Shown: piece by piece, positions 12,061 to 24,360 of the stretch
Layout: each line of letters starts with the position of its first letter
Position numbering within the stretch: the first letter of the stretch is position 1
NCBI GenBank assembly: GCA_916613615.1
Contig: OU744727.1
Location: 19,104,093 to 19,168,092, forward strand
DNA: 64,000 bases
Reading direction: 5' to 3'
Origin: Steromphala cineraria
Taxonomy: Eukaryota; Mollusca; Gastropoda; Trochida; Trochidae
Translations under genes and position numbers: made by a program
Notes under the pieces: model-generated
Told to the model about the DNA's origin: nothing
The model's input: the letters and a program-made list of their open reading frames with translations, nothing else
Database searches by the model: none

Positions 12061-12770
12061 GATTATGATCTATACTAGGTCTGAAGGTTTGAGAGTTTGC
12101 ATAACCTATTTCTTATGCCCCTCTTTATGAAAACCTAATCGTGATTTGTTGCACTAACTGAAAATGAAATATGCTAAATTTTAGATAAAGCAATCATTGT
12201 AAAAAGAAAGTAACACAATGTCATTGTTAACCATTCAGAAAAACATACCTATTTTGATGATTACGGATGTTAATGTATAGTTAGTACACATAATTTCATG
12301 TCAACCAAAACATTCCCAAGTAACCATAGGTAGGCTTCAAACAAAACAAGAAACATCAAAATTGTTTTGTAGCTTATATAATACAATATATTTGAAACCT
12401 AGTCAAACGAATGATGAGGAATATCAATACCATACACAATTGAGACTTTCCCTGCGGATTTGCAAAAAGATTCGAAGTTCCCTTATTGATCCTTTATTTA
12501 AACAGAAAATAAGAGGGAACGAAACCCTAATACATTTCAGTCAGTATAGAAGTATCTAAGTTCCTTCGAGATCAACAAGGTTGATACACACTTCAAATCA
12601 AAAAGTTCTGATTTGTAAGCTACTTAACCTTTCAAATTCTCTTTTATGTCTACTTATCCTAGTTATTGGACACCAAAGACAAAATAACAAATTAAACCAA
12701 GTAAAGGTATTGAAACTTGTACTTCCACTTACGGAAGCAGGTCTTATACATTTTCATACTTACGTTATTA
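12061..12770. repeat. Older paralogous unit, related to ~610-1370 and ~13370-14090
   Basis: GGTCTGAAGGTTTG with ACTTATTGCTTATG-like text (12079-12117) parallels 611-650 and 13387-13425. The stretch around 12590-12770 parallels 1165-1370, sharing ACACTTCAAATC, CAAAGACAAA and ACTTGTACTTCCACTTAC. It ends with TTAAGGGC, as those copies do. The divergence is greater than between the two segmental-duplication arms, so this unit was probably duplicated in tandem before the larger block was copied. No gene is recognised. Confidence 0.65.
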
Positions 12771-15700
12771 AGGGCATACCCTTAGTTTATTTAAAAACTT
12801 TATTTAATGTATCGTTAATGTATAACAGTGATCACTTATGAAGAAAACATGTTTTCTCCCTGTCTTTACCACTAGAACCTTCTATAACAGTAGCAATACT
12901 TTAGTACTGATACTTGCATCTCATCGGATGAATATAACAAACATCTTGATAAAGTAGAAGATGATACTCTACTTTATTAAGAAATTGTATTAGCTTAGTG
13001 GATAAACCGGTTTTCTTTTTCAAATAACAAGTTAACAAACCTAAAGGTCTTGACCGACAAAGCACAATTTGATGAAATTATGAGATATTTTTGATCAAAT
13101 CATGATATTAATTGCTAAAATAAATAGCTTCCCTTTAAGTTACAAATAAGATTCAAAGACAGCTGCACAAGTTCAGATACTTTCCTAAAAGTACATATCG
13201 TAGATTTAAAAAATATTTCGCTAATTTAAGCATTATTTGGATAAACCGATTTTGCTTTTCTATTCAAAATGCCATTTCAATTGATCTGTAAAAAATCTGT
13301 ACATTTTCAGTAACAATTGACAATAACATTACAAAGCCAGATTATTTTACTCAATGGCATTTAGAAATGGCGACCTGAGGCAATATCTGAAGGTTTGTGA
13401 ATTTACATAACTTATTGCTTATGTCGCTCCAACTGAAAGTTAAATATGCTCATATCTTAGAAAAACGTTGATAAAAGAGTGTAAAAGATCAAAAAGAAAT
13501 CTCCGCACAGTGACTATCATTAACCATCAAAGAAAACATACTTAGTTTGCTAATTGCCGTTTTGATGAATAGTTCGTACCAATAGCTGCTTGTTAACCTG
13601 AACATTCTAATCAAACCAAACATAGGCGTCAAGGCTTTACAAAAGCAAGTTTGTTTTTGTTGAGGAAATTATAGTAATATCCAAACATGTTTCGTACCTT
13701 TTAAAATAGTCTATATTAGGAATCATACGTATGTCAATAGAAATACAATTCACAATTGAGATTTTCCGTTTGAATTACATTTGCAAAAGAATGCTGATGC
13801 AAAGTTCCCTTATTGACCCTCTAGTAAAATTGAAAGGAACATGGAAACGAAACCCCAACACCATTAAGCAAAGTACTGGAATACATAAGGGCCTTGGGAC
13901 ATTTCTATATGGACGCACTTTTGGCTCAACACAGGAAATATACACTTCAAATCCAAGAGTACACTTTTGTAAACTTTTTAGCCTTTGAAAATTTCTTCCA
14001 TGTCTACTTACAGTTTTCTTTGGACATCAAAGAGAATTTGATAAATCGAGTTGAACACCTTGTCATTCATATGGTGTTAAGGGTGTGTATGAAAGTAGTA
14101 CACGATATTAGCATTAGTATTTACCATGCTTAGTCAATCACCATTACAGTGAACAATGCACTCTTAAAAAGATTAAGTGAAGTTATAACTAACAGTGTGA
14201 TTGACCTACTGAGATTCGAACCTTCCTCGCCTAGGGCATTTGATAAATCCATTTATTCCATTTATTCTATTTCAATGATCACTTGTAAAATGTTCACACG
14301 TTTCTCCCTTGTCTTCACCATTATAAACTTGTGGTACAATAGCGATACTTTGCTACTGATACTAACCTCCCATCGGTTGAACTTTACCAAACATCATCAG
14401 ACAAGTAAAAGATGGTACTTAGCTTTATTTACAACTTGTACTGGCTAAGTGAATGTTTATCCGGAATTGATGTAAATAATGACAACATCTTGTTGAACCG
14501 AAAAGTCTTGTCAAAACAAGCAAAGTGAAACAAATCAATTTACGATTTGTTTTATCAAATTAACGTTTGTCGGTATAAGGAAATAAATTCCTTCACTATA
14601 AGGAAAGGTAAATTGAATTCATCAAAGATACTTCTTTGTTTAATTTCATTCTAATTGATTGGACAGTTCTTCTTCTGAAGTACATCATTATTAATTTAGT
14701 AAGAAACAACATCAAAAGAATTTTAGTACTTGAGTATTTGATTAGAAGTGTTATTTGCATTCACAAGATGTTTTGGTATGTTCTCAATTTGCAGATTTCA
14801 CCAATGAATATATATCTCAACGATCGATATTATGTTCTTAAAGGCAATCAATCAAAATATAATCGACTCACTTTCATAATCACCTCAAACATCCTTATTC
14901 ACTATTTATATCCAAGACATTGACAATTCGAATCAGATGGCACGATATCTGGACGATGGTCTCTTTGTCAAAATGCTTTACAATTTCTATTTCTGAAAAG
15001 CATGTTAGCGATTATCAACATACAATGCAGGGGCGGGCGTGACCGAAAATAAAAGTAGGCCATCACAACAATAACTTTTATTACACTGATCAACTCATCT
15101 AATCAAGTGGGTTGGCTACAGGTCCACAAAAATAGGTATACAAAAATTAGCTTGGATAAGGGTTACAATGAAGTCCGTCTTTTCCCCTATTTGATGCTTT
15201 TAATTGTTTCAAAATGTTTCCCCTCTTTCAAACTCTCAGACATTTCTTCTCTCATGTTTCTCATATGTCTTCTTCTCACCCCGCACTTTCTGGAATTCAT
15301 GATTTCTCAGTTTCTTCAATCTCTCATTGTTTCCCCATTCTTTCGTTTGACTTAAGTATTAATGTTAATGATAACAATACCTTGAACATAACCCAAGGAC
15401 CATTTGACGTGAGAGAAATACCCAGCAAGTTAAAATTGTTTATGACATAATATAATTTGATTCTAACCGATAAAAAAATAATTGTCCGTATGGTTTACCA
15501 TTCTTGGCATGTAATCATTTGCTAGGCAACACATTACAGTCAATGACCGAAACACACAAAGACTGATTTGAATTTCTGTATTCTGACTTTGTAACGGCCT
15601 AGCTAAATCAGCCGAGGTGATTAAATATTTACAAGAACAACGCTATAAACTAAAAAGATTGAAAACCTATTAGGACCGAATTCGTTTCCAGTGAAATCAA

Positions 15701-16240
15701 TTAATCGTAATTGCGTTATCTTTGTCAATGCGTGGTGTTTGCTTGCATTTATTGCTTTTAAATTGCAAACTATTGACTTAGGCAAAAGTCACTGGGTGAT
15801 GAAAGGTTATTTTTCATTAAAATGACAGTGTCAGTATGTTGTTGAAGTCAAACGTTATCAATATGTGCATTGGCTTTATCCCTGCAATAATAGTAGCAGC
15901 CTTGATATAAGTAAAACAATCTTGAAAGCGGACTTAAACCCCAAAATCACCTCACCTCACCTTATACTACATGTATTGAAAGTTCTTGAATTGTTTAATC
16001 AGTACAGTTTATTCATACTAGGCAGAGTTGAATTTTTTTTTTGTAAACCTGACAATGAACGCGACAATTAGTCGAAACTTCTTTCTTTCGTTACAGACAA
16101 AAATAAAATTTGAATTGATATCTTTGAAATGGACATAGTCAACTTATATAATTAGAGCGTCTAAACGAGGCTCTGTTGTAATTGACAAAAAAGTTTGGTC
16201 ATATATTTGGCTTTTTTTGAAGAATATGCAAGTCGAGTTG
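12771..16240. repeat. Right arm of the segmental duplication (partner 1-~4260)
   Basis: Colinear with 1-2752, then with one copy of the 2287-bp unit: 15451-15860 matches 2753-3190, and 15990-16240 matches scattered blocks of 3230-4210, including TTTCGTTACAGAC and GTCATATATTTGGC. It carries only a single copy of the unit and no pearl-like element. This supports the view that the element insertion and the triplication in the left arm came later. The open frames have no domain signal and are not conserved. Confidence 0.75.
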
Positions 16241-17040
16241 GGGTACTTAGTTTTTAGATCAATAATATGTTATGTTGGCACTTTATCATTACAAATATTG
16301 TTCTTAGATTTTACCAAGTAGAAAACAAGTACATGTAGTAGGCCTATAACAATATACCGATTTCTGAAGTCGATATCAGTTTGCAAAGTTATCATTTACA
16401 TAGTTTCAACTTTCTTATCGCTTAAAAATAAGCAGAAAACTGCTTGCAATTGCTTCTAAATTGTAAGGACTCAATTCAATATTTTTGTGATAGGGAAATT
16501 GATATCCTCAAACAAGGAATGTTTAGCACTTGCCTCCACCAAACATGACCGACAGCTTAATTCAGACCTTTGCAATTGGTAACATTTCTTTTCGTATTTT
16601 TGGAGATCACTTTATTTACCTAATGCAAAACACATGTGATATTGCTTCTTTTAAGGATTGGACAAAAGGTTCAGTAGAAAATGATATTCCTGATTGAAGT
16701 TATCGTACGGAAGCGGTCACGCTGAAATAAAATTCTGTAGAACTATCTCCTACGTAGCAATTTTTAGGATAAGAAATTGCTCACTTAGCACAGTACTTTT
16801 GTTCAAAGGTGTTTGCTTATGTTTTTATTATTTCTATTTCATATATTGATTTTAATATTACATAAAACATTAGATGGAATAATGAATGAAGTTCATTAAA
16901 TTTTAAACAACAATTTCAAGGTCAAAAATGGGATATGTGAATTTTTTCTTACAAAATGGATAATGCAACAAATTATACCCTATACTGTTGTGTGAATATA
17001 TGTAGTAATTTACACACAATTAAAGTTGGAACAAACATTT
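16241..17040. other. AT-rich stretch with no recognised feature
   Basis: I found no coding signal, RNA gene, long repeat or element terminus. The sequence contains short marine-invertebrate-style words such as GTACATGTAGTAGGCCTAT near 16331, which are not diagnostic. Confidence 0.5.
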
Positions 17041-18625
17041 TAAAGGGGCAGTAGCACGTTTTTTTAAATTATTTTATATTTCGAATTGTTCCCTGATAAT
17101 TGTAAGTTAATACTTAATGTATTTTTTTGATAGATCTCATTGCACAAGCCAATCATCCATAGTAAGAGGACACAGTATGAGGATTCACATAAAATCCATT
17201 GGCGGCCATTTTTGTGTGAACACCTTTAATTCAGTTTGTGTAAGAAAAAGGAATCGCATGGCTAAACTTTACGTTATATATTTGAATTATTACTGCTCCA
17301 CTGGGTTTAAATACGTTGTCTTTCAAATGGAACCTTTGATTTTCATTTTCCAGATATCGCCTGATATTGATCTTTTCAGAATTACAAATTCAAAATTTGA
17401 GCTTATCATTTGGTGAACATGCATACCACTGATTATTGTACATATGAGAGCTATAGCGAACTACTGTACGAATTTTAGCAATCCATGTAAGAGAATTTGG
17501 TCAAACTTTTTTGGTGCTTATCTTGTTATTAGTAATGTTTCAATCCAAATATTTAAAAATGAAGTCATATATCAATAATTATATCTAAATAAGGACTTGT
17601 TATAACTGAAACAGGTGCACAAATGAACATTTTATTAACGCTTCACAAAGTTTGTATGCCCCTTTATTGCTTTGGGGTCCAGAGAGGCAGAGACCCAAAA
17701 GTATGCAATATTTGATATTGAAAACAAATGGCAGAAGTTTCTCTCTATCTTACTCTTGGAAACTTCAAAGAGAAGTTTCAGCCAATGATATTTGTTTTAA
17801 GCATATCCTGGTTTTGTGACCATGTGGGTGGTACGAAATAATTGCCAAGCCTTAATTTGGAAACTGATTATTATAATAATGTTATGATTTAAAATATATC
17901 GTATATTTTCAACAATATATGGATGAGCGTTTACACCCTTAATAAATATCAAGTTTGCATATGCATGTGAGTTGTTTTTGTAGTTATTCGGTGTATTGTT
18001 TTGCATTCCACATTCGGAAACGAAATTCCATTTCTGTATCAACTAGGAATTCGGTTCCTTCAATTTCCCGCCTTGTCAATGCCTGATCGTTCACTATACT
18101 TCCCTGACTTAATGCATCTCATCGATTTTCAAATTTCATGTTTCAAAACATAACGTAAAGGATGATTTATTTACAATTAAAGGTGTCTTTCGAAGAAAGT
18201 ATCGACATAGGGGCTAAAGTATGATAAAATATTGTTAAATGTCATCCTATAACATAATGAAAATTATGAATTTGTACCTGAGATGATTTCTGAATTTATC
18301 AGCAACTTTCGGCTGTAATTCGATCAACACTCAATTAAAGAAAATTATTCTTGCAACATGTACTTAACCTGAAAGTCAATAGGAAATTTGTCGGGTTTAA
18401 ACTAAATGTGCGGGTATTGGAAAACAATGGATCCCGTAAAGTTTACTAGCGCAACTATTTATCTTCTAATTAATCACTGGCTCTTGTATTAACTCACCGT
18501 CAGCTATCTTTAAAAGCAACATAAATTTGAATAACCGTATTAATGTTAAAAAAATTATATCATAATTGAGATAGGAGACGTATCTATCATTGTTGGAATT
18601 TAAGCGGAAAGAACTAGATGTTTTA

Positions 18626-18643
18626 CTATGTAGGCCTACATAG
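18626..18643. repeat. 18-bp perfect palindrome
   Basis: CTATGTAGGCCTACATAG is its own reverse complement. It is centred on AGGCCT, has no spacer and lies in otherwise featureless DNA. Confidence 0.9.
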
Positions 18644-19060
18644 TGCACTGAAAACCATCAAAACACAGAACAAAGAACATACGTCTCCGATTGGAACAAT
18701 TTATTCAAGTAAAAGTCCCCGTCCCCGTCCTCCCTAACCTAAATCTCCTGGTTCTATATAATGATACATAACCGGGTGTCCCAAAGCTTGCCTTTTTATA
18801 AAGGTTTTTCTTGGTTTGTTTTGTCTGTTTTAAATGTACAAAATAATCCATACGCGACATGTATTTTGACATTGTACGGTGATATTGGAATTAAAATTTT
18901 ATTCCCGGCTAATAAATTCAAAAAGGGTTTTCGAAACTGCAATCAAATCGTTTCATTTCTGATTAAAGCGTTTCGTATTTGACCAGAAAGTTATCGATTT
19001 GGTATATATTCGAAATGTTAAAATTTCTTATAAAAAAACATGGACATCTTACTCTACACT

Positions 19061-19102
19061 TTTTATTGAGAATTTTTTTATATTTTTATTTATTTTTTTG
19101 TT
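19061..19102. repeat. T-rich low-complexity tract
   Basis: Several runs of 4-7 T are separated by single A or TA. It lies about 350 bp left of the LINE polyadenylation signal, so it is probably not the LINE tail. Confidence 0.7.
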
Positions 19103-19444
19103 AAGAAATTGACTATGTCTCATTTTAACTTACTTCCATACTTAAAGGTAGCAATGTTTTTGTGGAGTCTTTGCCGCGCAGTATGACCGTCTTGTGTCCA
19201 AGAAAAAGATATATAGTAGTGTAAACAGTGTTTAAAATATCGCCCGTTCACCAGTCCTCAAACTGGCTACTAGGTCTACATTTTGCTTTTTGGTCAGGAC
19301 TGGTAACTTTCAAACATTTTCTTTATTTTCCCCAAACGAATTGATCAATTAATTTTCAGGACAGACACGGTTTCCAAGCTATTTTATACACTGGTACACA
19401 TCTAGTGAAATCAAGGATATGTCATAATCTCTTATATGGTTTAA

Positions 19445-19740
19445 ACATATTTTTATTTCCGAAGAAATCTTGTTTGGCAAACAAGCAATAACTCTGCTTA
19501 TACCAATGCCGCACCAGTACATACATGAAACAATTGCATGCACAAGAACTGAACAGAACAAGTGACAAATGAAAACATAATCTGATTGCGGTCTATATAC
19601 ACAGTGCTTGTAGAAAATATCCCTTTGCAGTTTCATTTCATTACCATTTAAATAGATTTCTCAAAGCGTTTACTCTTGAGGATAAAGTGATGAAGGGACT
19701 TAACTATATTTATATTGTCATTATCAATTTCGTACGGTGT
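19445..19740 (-). mobile_element. LINE 3' UTR with polyadenylation signal
   Basis: This stretch follows the terminal stop of the LINE frame on the minus strand. AATAAA lies at 19452-19457 on the minus strand, about 285 bp downstream of the stop, which is a plausible 3' end signal. Just before it comes a TGGTATAAGC and TTGTTTGCC segment of the type common in animal LINE 3' UTRs. I see no clear A-tail or target-site duplication, so the left boundary is approximate. The minus-strand open frame 19379-19636 lies here and is not a gene. Confidence 0.6.
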
Positions 19741-20453
19741 TCAATATAACACAGTCTGAAGGCTATAGCCATTTACATAGAAAATCGAATTGCTTCTTAT
19801 AGTTGTATACAACCTGCATGCAAACAGATGCACAGAGTGCACAACATCTTCATTTTGGTATCCACAAGCGCATTCTCGAGTATTTGAAATATGTCGATTT
19901 ACTTTATCAGAGTTCAAATCGCTGCAACCAAGCTTGAGTCTACAGTGTATTATTTGACAAAAACGACTGCCGTAGTTAAGATTAAGGTAATTATTACTTG
20001 ATGCATCAGTTATCAGCAGAGATTTAAATTGAGCTATTGAGTTCGCTTGTACGAATTCATTAGGTAATGAATTCCAAATTCTTGTAGTGTCAGGTAAGAA
20101 AGATTCTTCGTATATTTTGGTTCTGCATTAAATTGTTCGCAAGTCGGATTTGTTTCGGAGGTTGTAACGACTGTTTTCAGAGACGGATTTAGGAATCAGA
20201 TCGCATAGGTAGTCAGGGGCGAGACCGTTGTTCATCTTGAAGAAATTTATTAGTTTAATGTCCCGTCTTCTTTCTTTTAGTGGTTTAGAGTTTGTTTCGG
20301 AGTATAGTTTTTGATGACTGGTACCGCGAACTGCGCCACATATTGTACGTAGCGCATTTAGATGTAATCGCTCAAGAATGAGAGATTGATCAATTGTACA
20401 GTTATCCCAGATATGACAACAATAATCAAATGTCGGCAAAATATACGACGTGA
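19741..20453 (-). pseudogene. 5'-truncated LINE reverse-transcriptase ORF, C-terminal end, one in-frame stop
   Basis: Read on the minus strand, the frame enters at about 20453 with SYILPTFDYCCHIWDNC, the conserved post-palm segment of LINE reverse transcriptases. A leucine- and arginine-rich stretch follows (ILERLHLNALRTICG), then RRRDIKLINFFKMNNGLAP and RYNLRNKSDLRTI. A TAA at 20128-20130 interrupts it. The same frame then continues with TRIWNSLPNEF and a Cys-X-Cys-Gly segment (ECACGYQNEDVVHSVHLFAC), a CCHC-like C-terminal motif of CR1/L2/jockey-type LINEs, ending at TGA 19741-19743. No frameshift is seen, so decay is light. Endonuclease and the catalytic palm are missing. Upstream, the frame runs into satellite DNA (20454-20535), giving a chimeric open frame. 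The exact clade is uncertain. Confidence 0.85.
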
Positions 20454-21290
20454 TGTGAGAGTGTCCAAAGTCGTAAAATGAACCCGGTGCCAACCTTACA
20501 CTTTGAATAAGGAACTGGGAGCTGGCACCTTGCATCTATCTAATAGCCCTGTGCATAAATGCATGTGCATATATTGCACTTTTCTTATATGCAGAGGTAG
20601 ACTGGACATAGACCTAATATATGCTTATTCAATGATAAACATATCTATTTTTAAATGGGTGTGAGAGTGTCCAAAGTCGAATAATGAACCCGGTGCCAAC
20701 TTCACACTTTGAATAGTGAACTGGGAGCTGGCACCTTGCATCTATCTAATAGCCCTGTGCATGAACGTATGTGCATATATTGCACTTTTCTTATATGCAG
20801 AGGTAGACTGGACATAGACCTAATATATGCTTATTCAATGATAAACCTATCTATTTTTAAATGGGTGTGAGAGTGTCCAAAGTCGAATAATGAACCCGGT
20901 GCCAACCTTACACTTTGAATAGTGAACTGGGAGCTGGCACCTTGCATCTATCTAATAGCCCTGTGCATAAATGCATGTGCATATATTGCACTTTTCTTAT
21001 ATGCAGAGGTAGAGTGGACATAGACCTAATATATGCTTATTCAATGATAAACATATCTATTTTTAAATGGGTGTGAGAGTGTCCAAAGTCGAATAATGAA
21101 CCCGGTGCCAACTTCACACTTTGAATAGTGAACTAACTGGGAGCTGGCACCTTGCATCTATCTAATAGCCCTGTGCATAAATGTATGTGCATATATTGCA
21201 CTTTTCTTATATGCAGAGGTAGACTGGACATAGACCTAATATATGCTTATTCAATGATAAACCTATCTATTTTGAAACAGGGATGAGAGT

Positions 21291-21421
21291 GTCCAAACGC
21301 CCGGTGCATAAATGTATGTGCATATATTGCACTTTTCTTATATGCAGAGGTTGAGTGGACATAGACCTTATATATGCTTATTCAATGATAAACCTATCTA
21401 TTTTTAAATGGGTGTGAGAGT
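21291..21421 (+). repeat. First of 18 short satellite monomers (131 bp)
   Basis: About 75 bp is missing between GTCCAAA and GTGCATAAAT. The junction reads CGCCCGGTGC, always the same, so all short monomers descend from one deletion. CGCCCGGTGC starts at 21298, 28644, 29804, 30763, 33372, 34533, 35282, 36651, 38430, 40209, 41370, 42119, 44523, 49195, 50356, 52551, 54333 and 63332. The short form is therefore a stable component of the higher-order repeats. Confidence 0.9.
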
Positions 21422-23938
21422 GTCCAAAGTCGAATAATGAACCCGGTGCCAACCTTACACTTTGAATAGTGAACTGGGAGCTGGCACCTTGCATCTATCT
21501 AATAGCCCTGTGCATAAATGTTTGTGCGTATATTGCACTTTTCTTATATGCAGAGGTAGACTAGACATAGACCTAATATATGCTTATTCAATGATAAGCA
21601 TATCTATTTTAAAAAGGGGTGTGAGAGTGTCCAAAGTCGAATAATGAACCCGGTGCCAACTTCACACTTTGAATAGTGAACTGGGAGCTGCCACCTTGCA
21701 TCTATCTAATAGCCCTGTGCATAAATGTTTGTGCGTATATTGCACTTTTCTTATATGCAGAGGTAGACTGGACATAGACCTAATATATGCTTATTCAATG
21801 ATAAGCATATCTATTTTAAAAAGGGGTGTGAGAGTGTCCAAAGTCGAATAATGAACCCGGTGCCAACTTCACACTTTGAATAGTGAACTGGGAGCTGGCA
21901 CCTTGCATCTATCTAATAGCCCTGTGCATAAATTCATGTGCATATATTGCACTTTTCTTATATGCAGAGGTAGACTTGACATAGACCTAATATATGCTTA
22001 TTCAATGATAAACATATCTATTTTTAAATGGGTGTGAGAGTGTCCAAAGTCGAATAATGAACCCGGTGCCAACTTCACACTTTGAATAAAGAACTGGGAG
22101 CTGGCACCTTGCATCTATCTAATAGCCCTGTGCATAAATGCATGTGCATATATTGCACTTTTCTTATATGCAGAGGTAGACTGGACATAGACCTAATATA
22201 TGCTTATTCAATGATAAACCTATCTATTTTTAAATGGGTGTGAGAGTGTCCAAAGTCATATAATGAACCCGGTGCCAACCTTACACTTTGAATAGTGAAC
22301 TGGGAGCTGGCACCTTGCATCTATCTAATAGCCCTGTGCATAAATGTTTGTGCGTATATTGCACTTTTCTTATATGCAGAGGTAGACTGGACATAGACCT
22401 AATATATGCTTATTCAATGATAAGCATATCTATTTTAAAAAGGGGTGTGAGAGTGTTCAAAGTCGAATAATGAACCCGGTGCCAACTTCACACTTTGAAT
22501 AGTGAACTGGGAGCTGCCACCTTGCATCTATCTAATAGCCCTGTGCATAAATGTTTGTGCGTATATTGCACTTTTCTTATATGCAGAGGTAGACTTGACA
22601 TAGACCTAATATATGCTTATTCAATGATAAACATATCTATTTTTAAATGGGTGTGAGAGTGTCCAAAGTCGAATAATGAACCCGGTGCCAACTTCACACT
22701 TTGAATAGTGACCTGGGAGCTGGCACCTTGCACCTATCTAATAGTCCTCTGCATAAATGTATGTGCGTATATTGCACTTTTCTTATATGCAGAGGTAGAC
22801 TAGACATAGACCTTATATATGCTTATTCAATGATAAACCTATCTATTTTAAAATGGGTGTGAGAGTGTCCAAACTCATATAATGAACCCGGTGCCAACAT
22901 TACACTTTGAATAGTGAACTGGGAGCTGGCACCTTGCATCTATCTAATAGCATTGTGCATAAATGTTTGTGCGGATATTGCACTTTTCTTATATGCAGAG
23001 GTAGACTGGACATAGACCTAATATATGCTTATTCAATGATAAGCATATCTATTTTAAAAAGGGGTGTGAGAGTGTCCAAACTCATATAATGAACCCGGTG
23101 CCAACCTTACACTTTGAATAGTGAACTGGGAGCTAGCACCTTGCATCTATCTAATAGCCCTGTGCATAAATGCATGTGCATATATTGCACTTTTCTTATA
23201 TGCAGAGGTAGACTGGACATAGACCTAATATATGCTTATTCAATGATAAGCATATCTATTTTAAAAAGGGGTGTGAGAGTGTCCAAACTCATATAGTGAA
23301 CCCGGTGCCAACCTTACACTTTGAATAGTGAACTGGGAGCTGGCACCTTGCATCTATCTAATAGCCCTGTGCATAAATGCATGTGCATATATTGCACTTT
23401 TCTTATATGCAGAGGTAGACTGGACATAGACCTAATATATGCTTATTCAATGATAAACATATCTATTTTTAAATGGGTGTGAGAGTGTCCAAAGTCGAAT
23501 AATGAACCCGGTGCCAACCTTACACTTTGAATAAGGAACTGGGAGCTGGCACCTTGCATCTATCTAATAGCCCTGTGCATGAACGTATGTGCATATATTG
23601 CACTTTTCTTATATGCAGAGGTAGACTGGACATAGACCTAATATATGCTTATTCAATGATAAACCTATCTATTTTTAAATGGGTGTGAGAGTGTCCAAAG
23701 TCGAATAATGAACCCGGTGCCAACCTTACACTTTGAATAAGGAACTGGGAGCTGGCACCTTGCATCTATCTAATAGCCCTGTGCATGAACGTATGTGCAT
23801 ATATTGCACTTTTCTTATATGCAGAGGTAGACTAGACATAGACCTAATATATGCTTATTCAATGATAAACCTATCTATTTTTAAATGGGTGTGAGAGTGT
23901 CCAAAGTCGAATAATGAACCCGGTGCCAACCTTACACT

Positions 23939-24144
23939 TTGAATAAGGAACTGGGAGCTGGCACCTTGCATCTATCTAATAGCCCTGTGCATAAATGTAT
24001 GTGCATATATTGCACTTTTCTTATATGCAGAGGTAGACTGGACATAGACCTAATATATGCTTATTCAATGATAAGCATATCTATTTTAAAAAGGGGTGTG
24101 AGAGTGTCCAAAGTCGAAAATGAACCCGGTGCCAACCTTACACT
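23939..24144 (+). repeat. Representative full-length satellite monomer (206 bp)
   Basis: One unit, from TTGAATAAGGAAC to the same word in the next copy. It carries the type with AGCATATCTATTTT, then AAAAAGGGG, and the linker GTCGAAAATG. The next three full copies differ from it by few substitutions. The unit length is close to a nucleosome-plus-linker length. Confidence 0.9.
24055..24080. repeat. Perfect inverted repeat within the monomer (10-bp arms)
   Basis: The arms ATATGCTTAT (24055-24064) and ATAAGCATAT (24071-24080) flank the loop TCAATG. The full stem exists only in the AGCAT monomer class. In the AAACAT and AAACCT classes one or two stem positions are changed. Its recurrence every monomer makes it the strongest structural signal in the unit. 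Confidence 0.9.
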
Positions 24145-24181
24145 TTGAATAAGGAACTGGGAGCTGGCACCTTGCATCTAT
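24128..24181. repeat. Second inverted repeat of the monomer (7-bp arms, 40-nt loop)
   Basis: GGTGCCA (24128-24134) and TGGCACC (24175-24181) are perfect complements. The whole segment is absent from the 131-bp short monomers. Confidence 0.8.
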
Positions 24182-24360
24182 CTAATAGCCCTGTGCATGA
24201 ATGTATGTGCATATATTGCACTTTTCTTATATGCAGAGGTAGACTGGACATAGACCTAATATATGCTTATTCAATGATAAGCATATCTATTTTAAAAAGG
24301 GGTGTGAGAGTGTCCAAAGTCGAAAATGAACCCGGTGCCAACCTTACACTTTGAATAAGG

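Larger units (their letters stand above)
17041..19444. other. Low-complexity, gene-free stretch
   Basis: The AAAGGGGCAGTAGCACG at 17043 followed by a T-run could be the edge of an old dispersed repeat, but I cannot find its partner here. The frames at 17117-17416 and 17797-18042 have no domain features and atypical composition. A C-rich run at 18715-18735 has three runs of three or four C. No gene, RNA or intact element is supported. Confidence 0.45.

Noticed and set aside
19379..19636. 85-codon minus-strand frame as a gene
   Set aside because: It lies in the LINE 3' UTR region and spans the polyadenylation signal. It has no homology signal.
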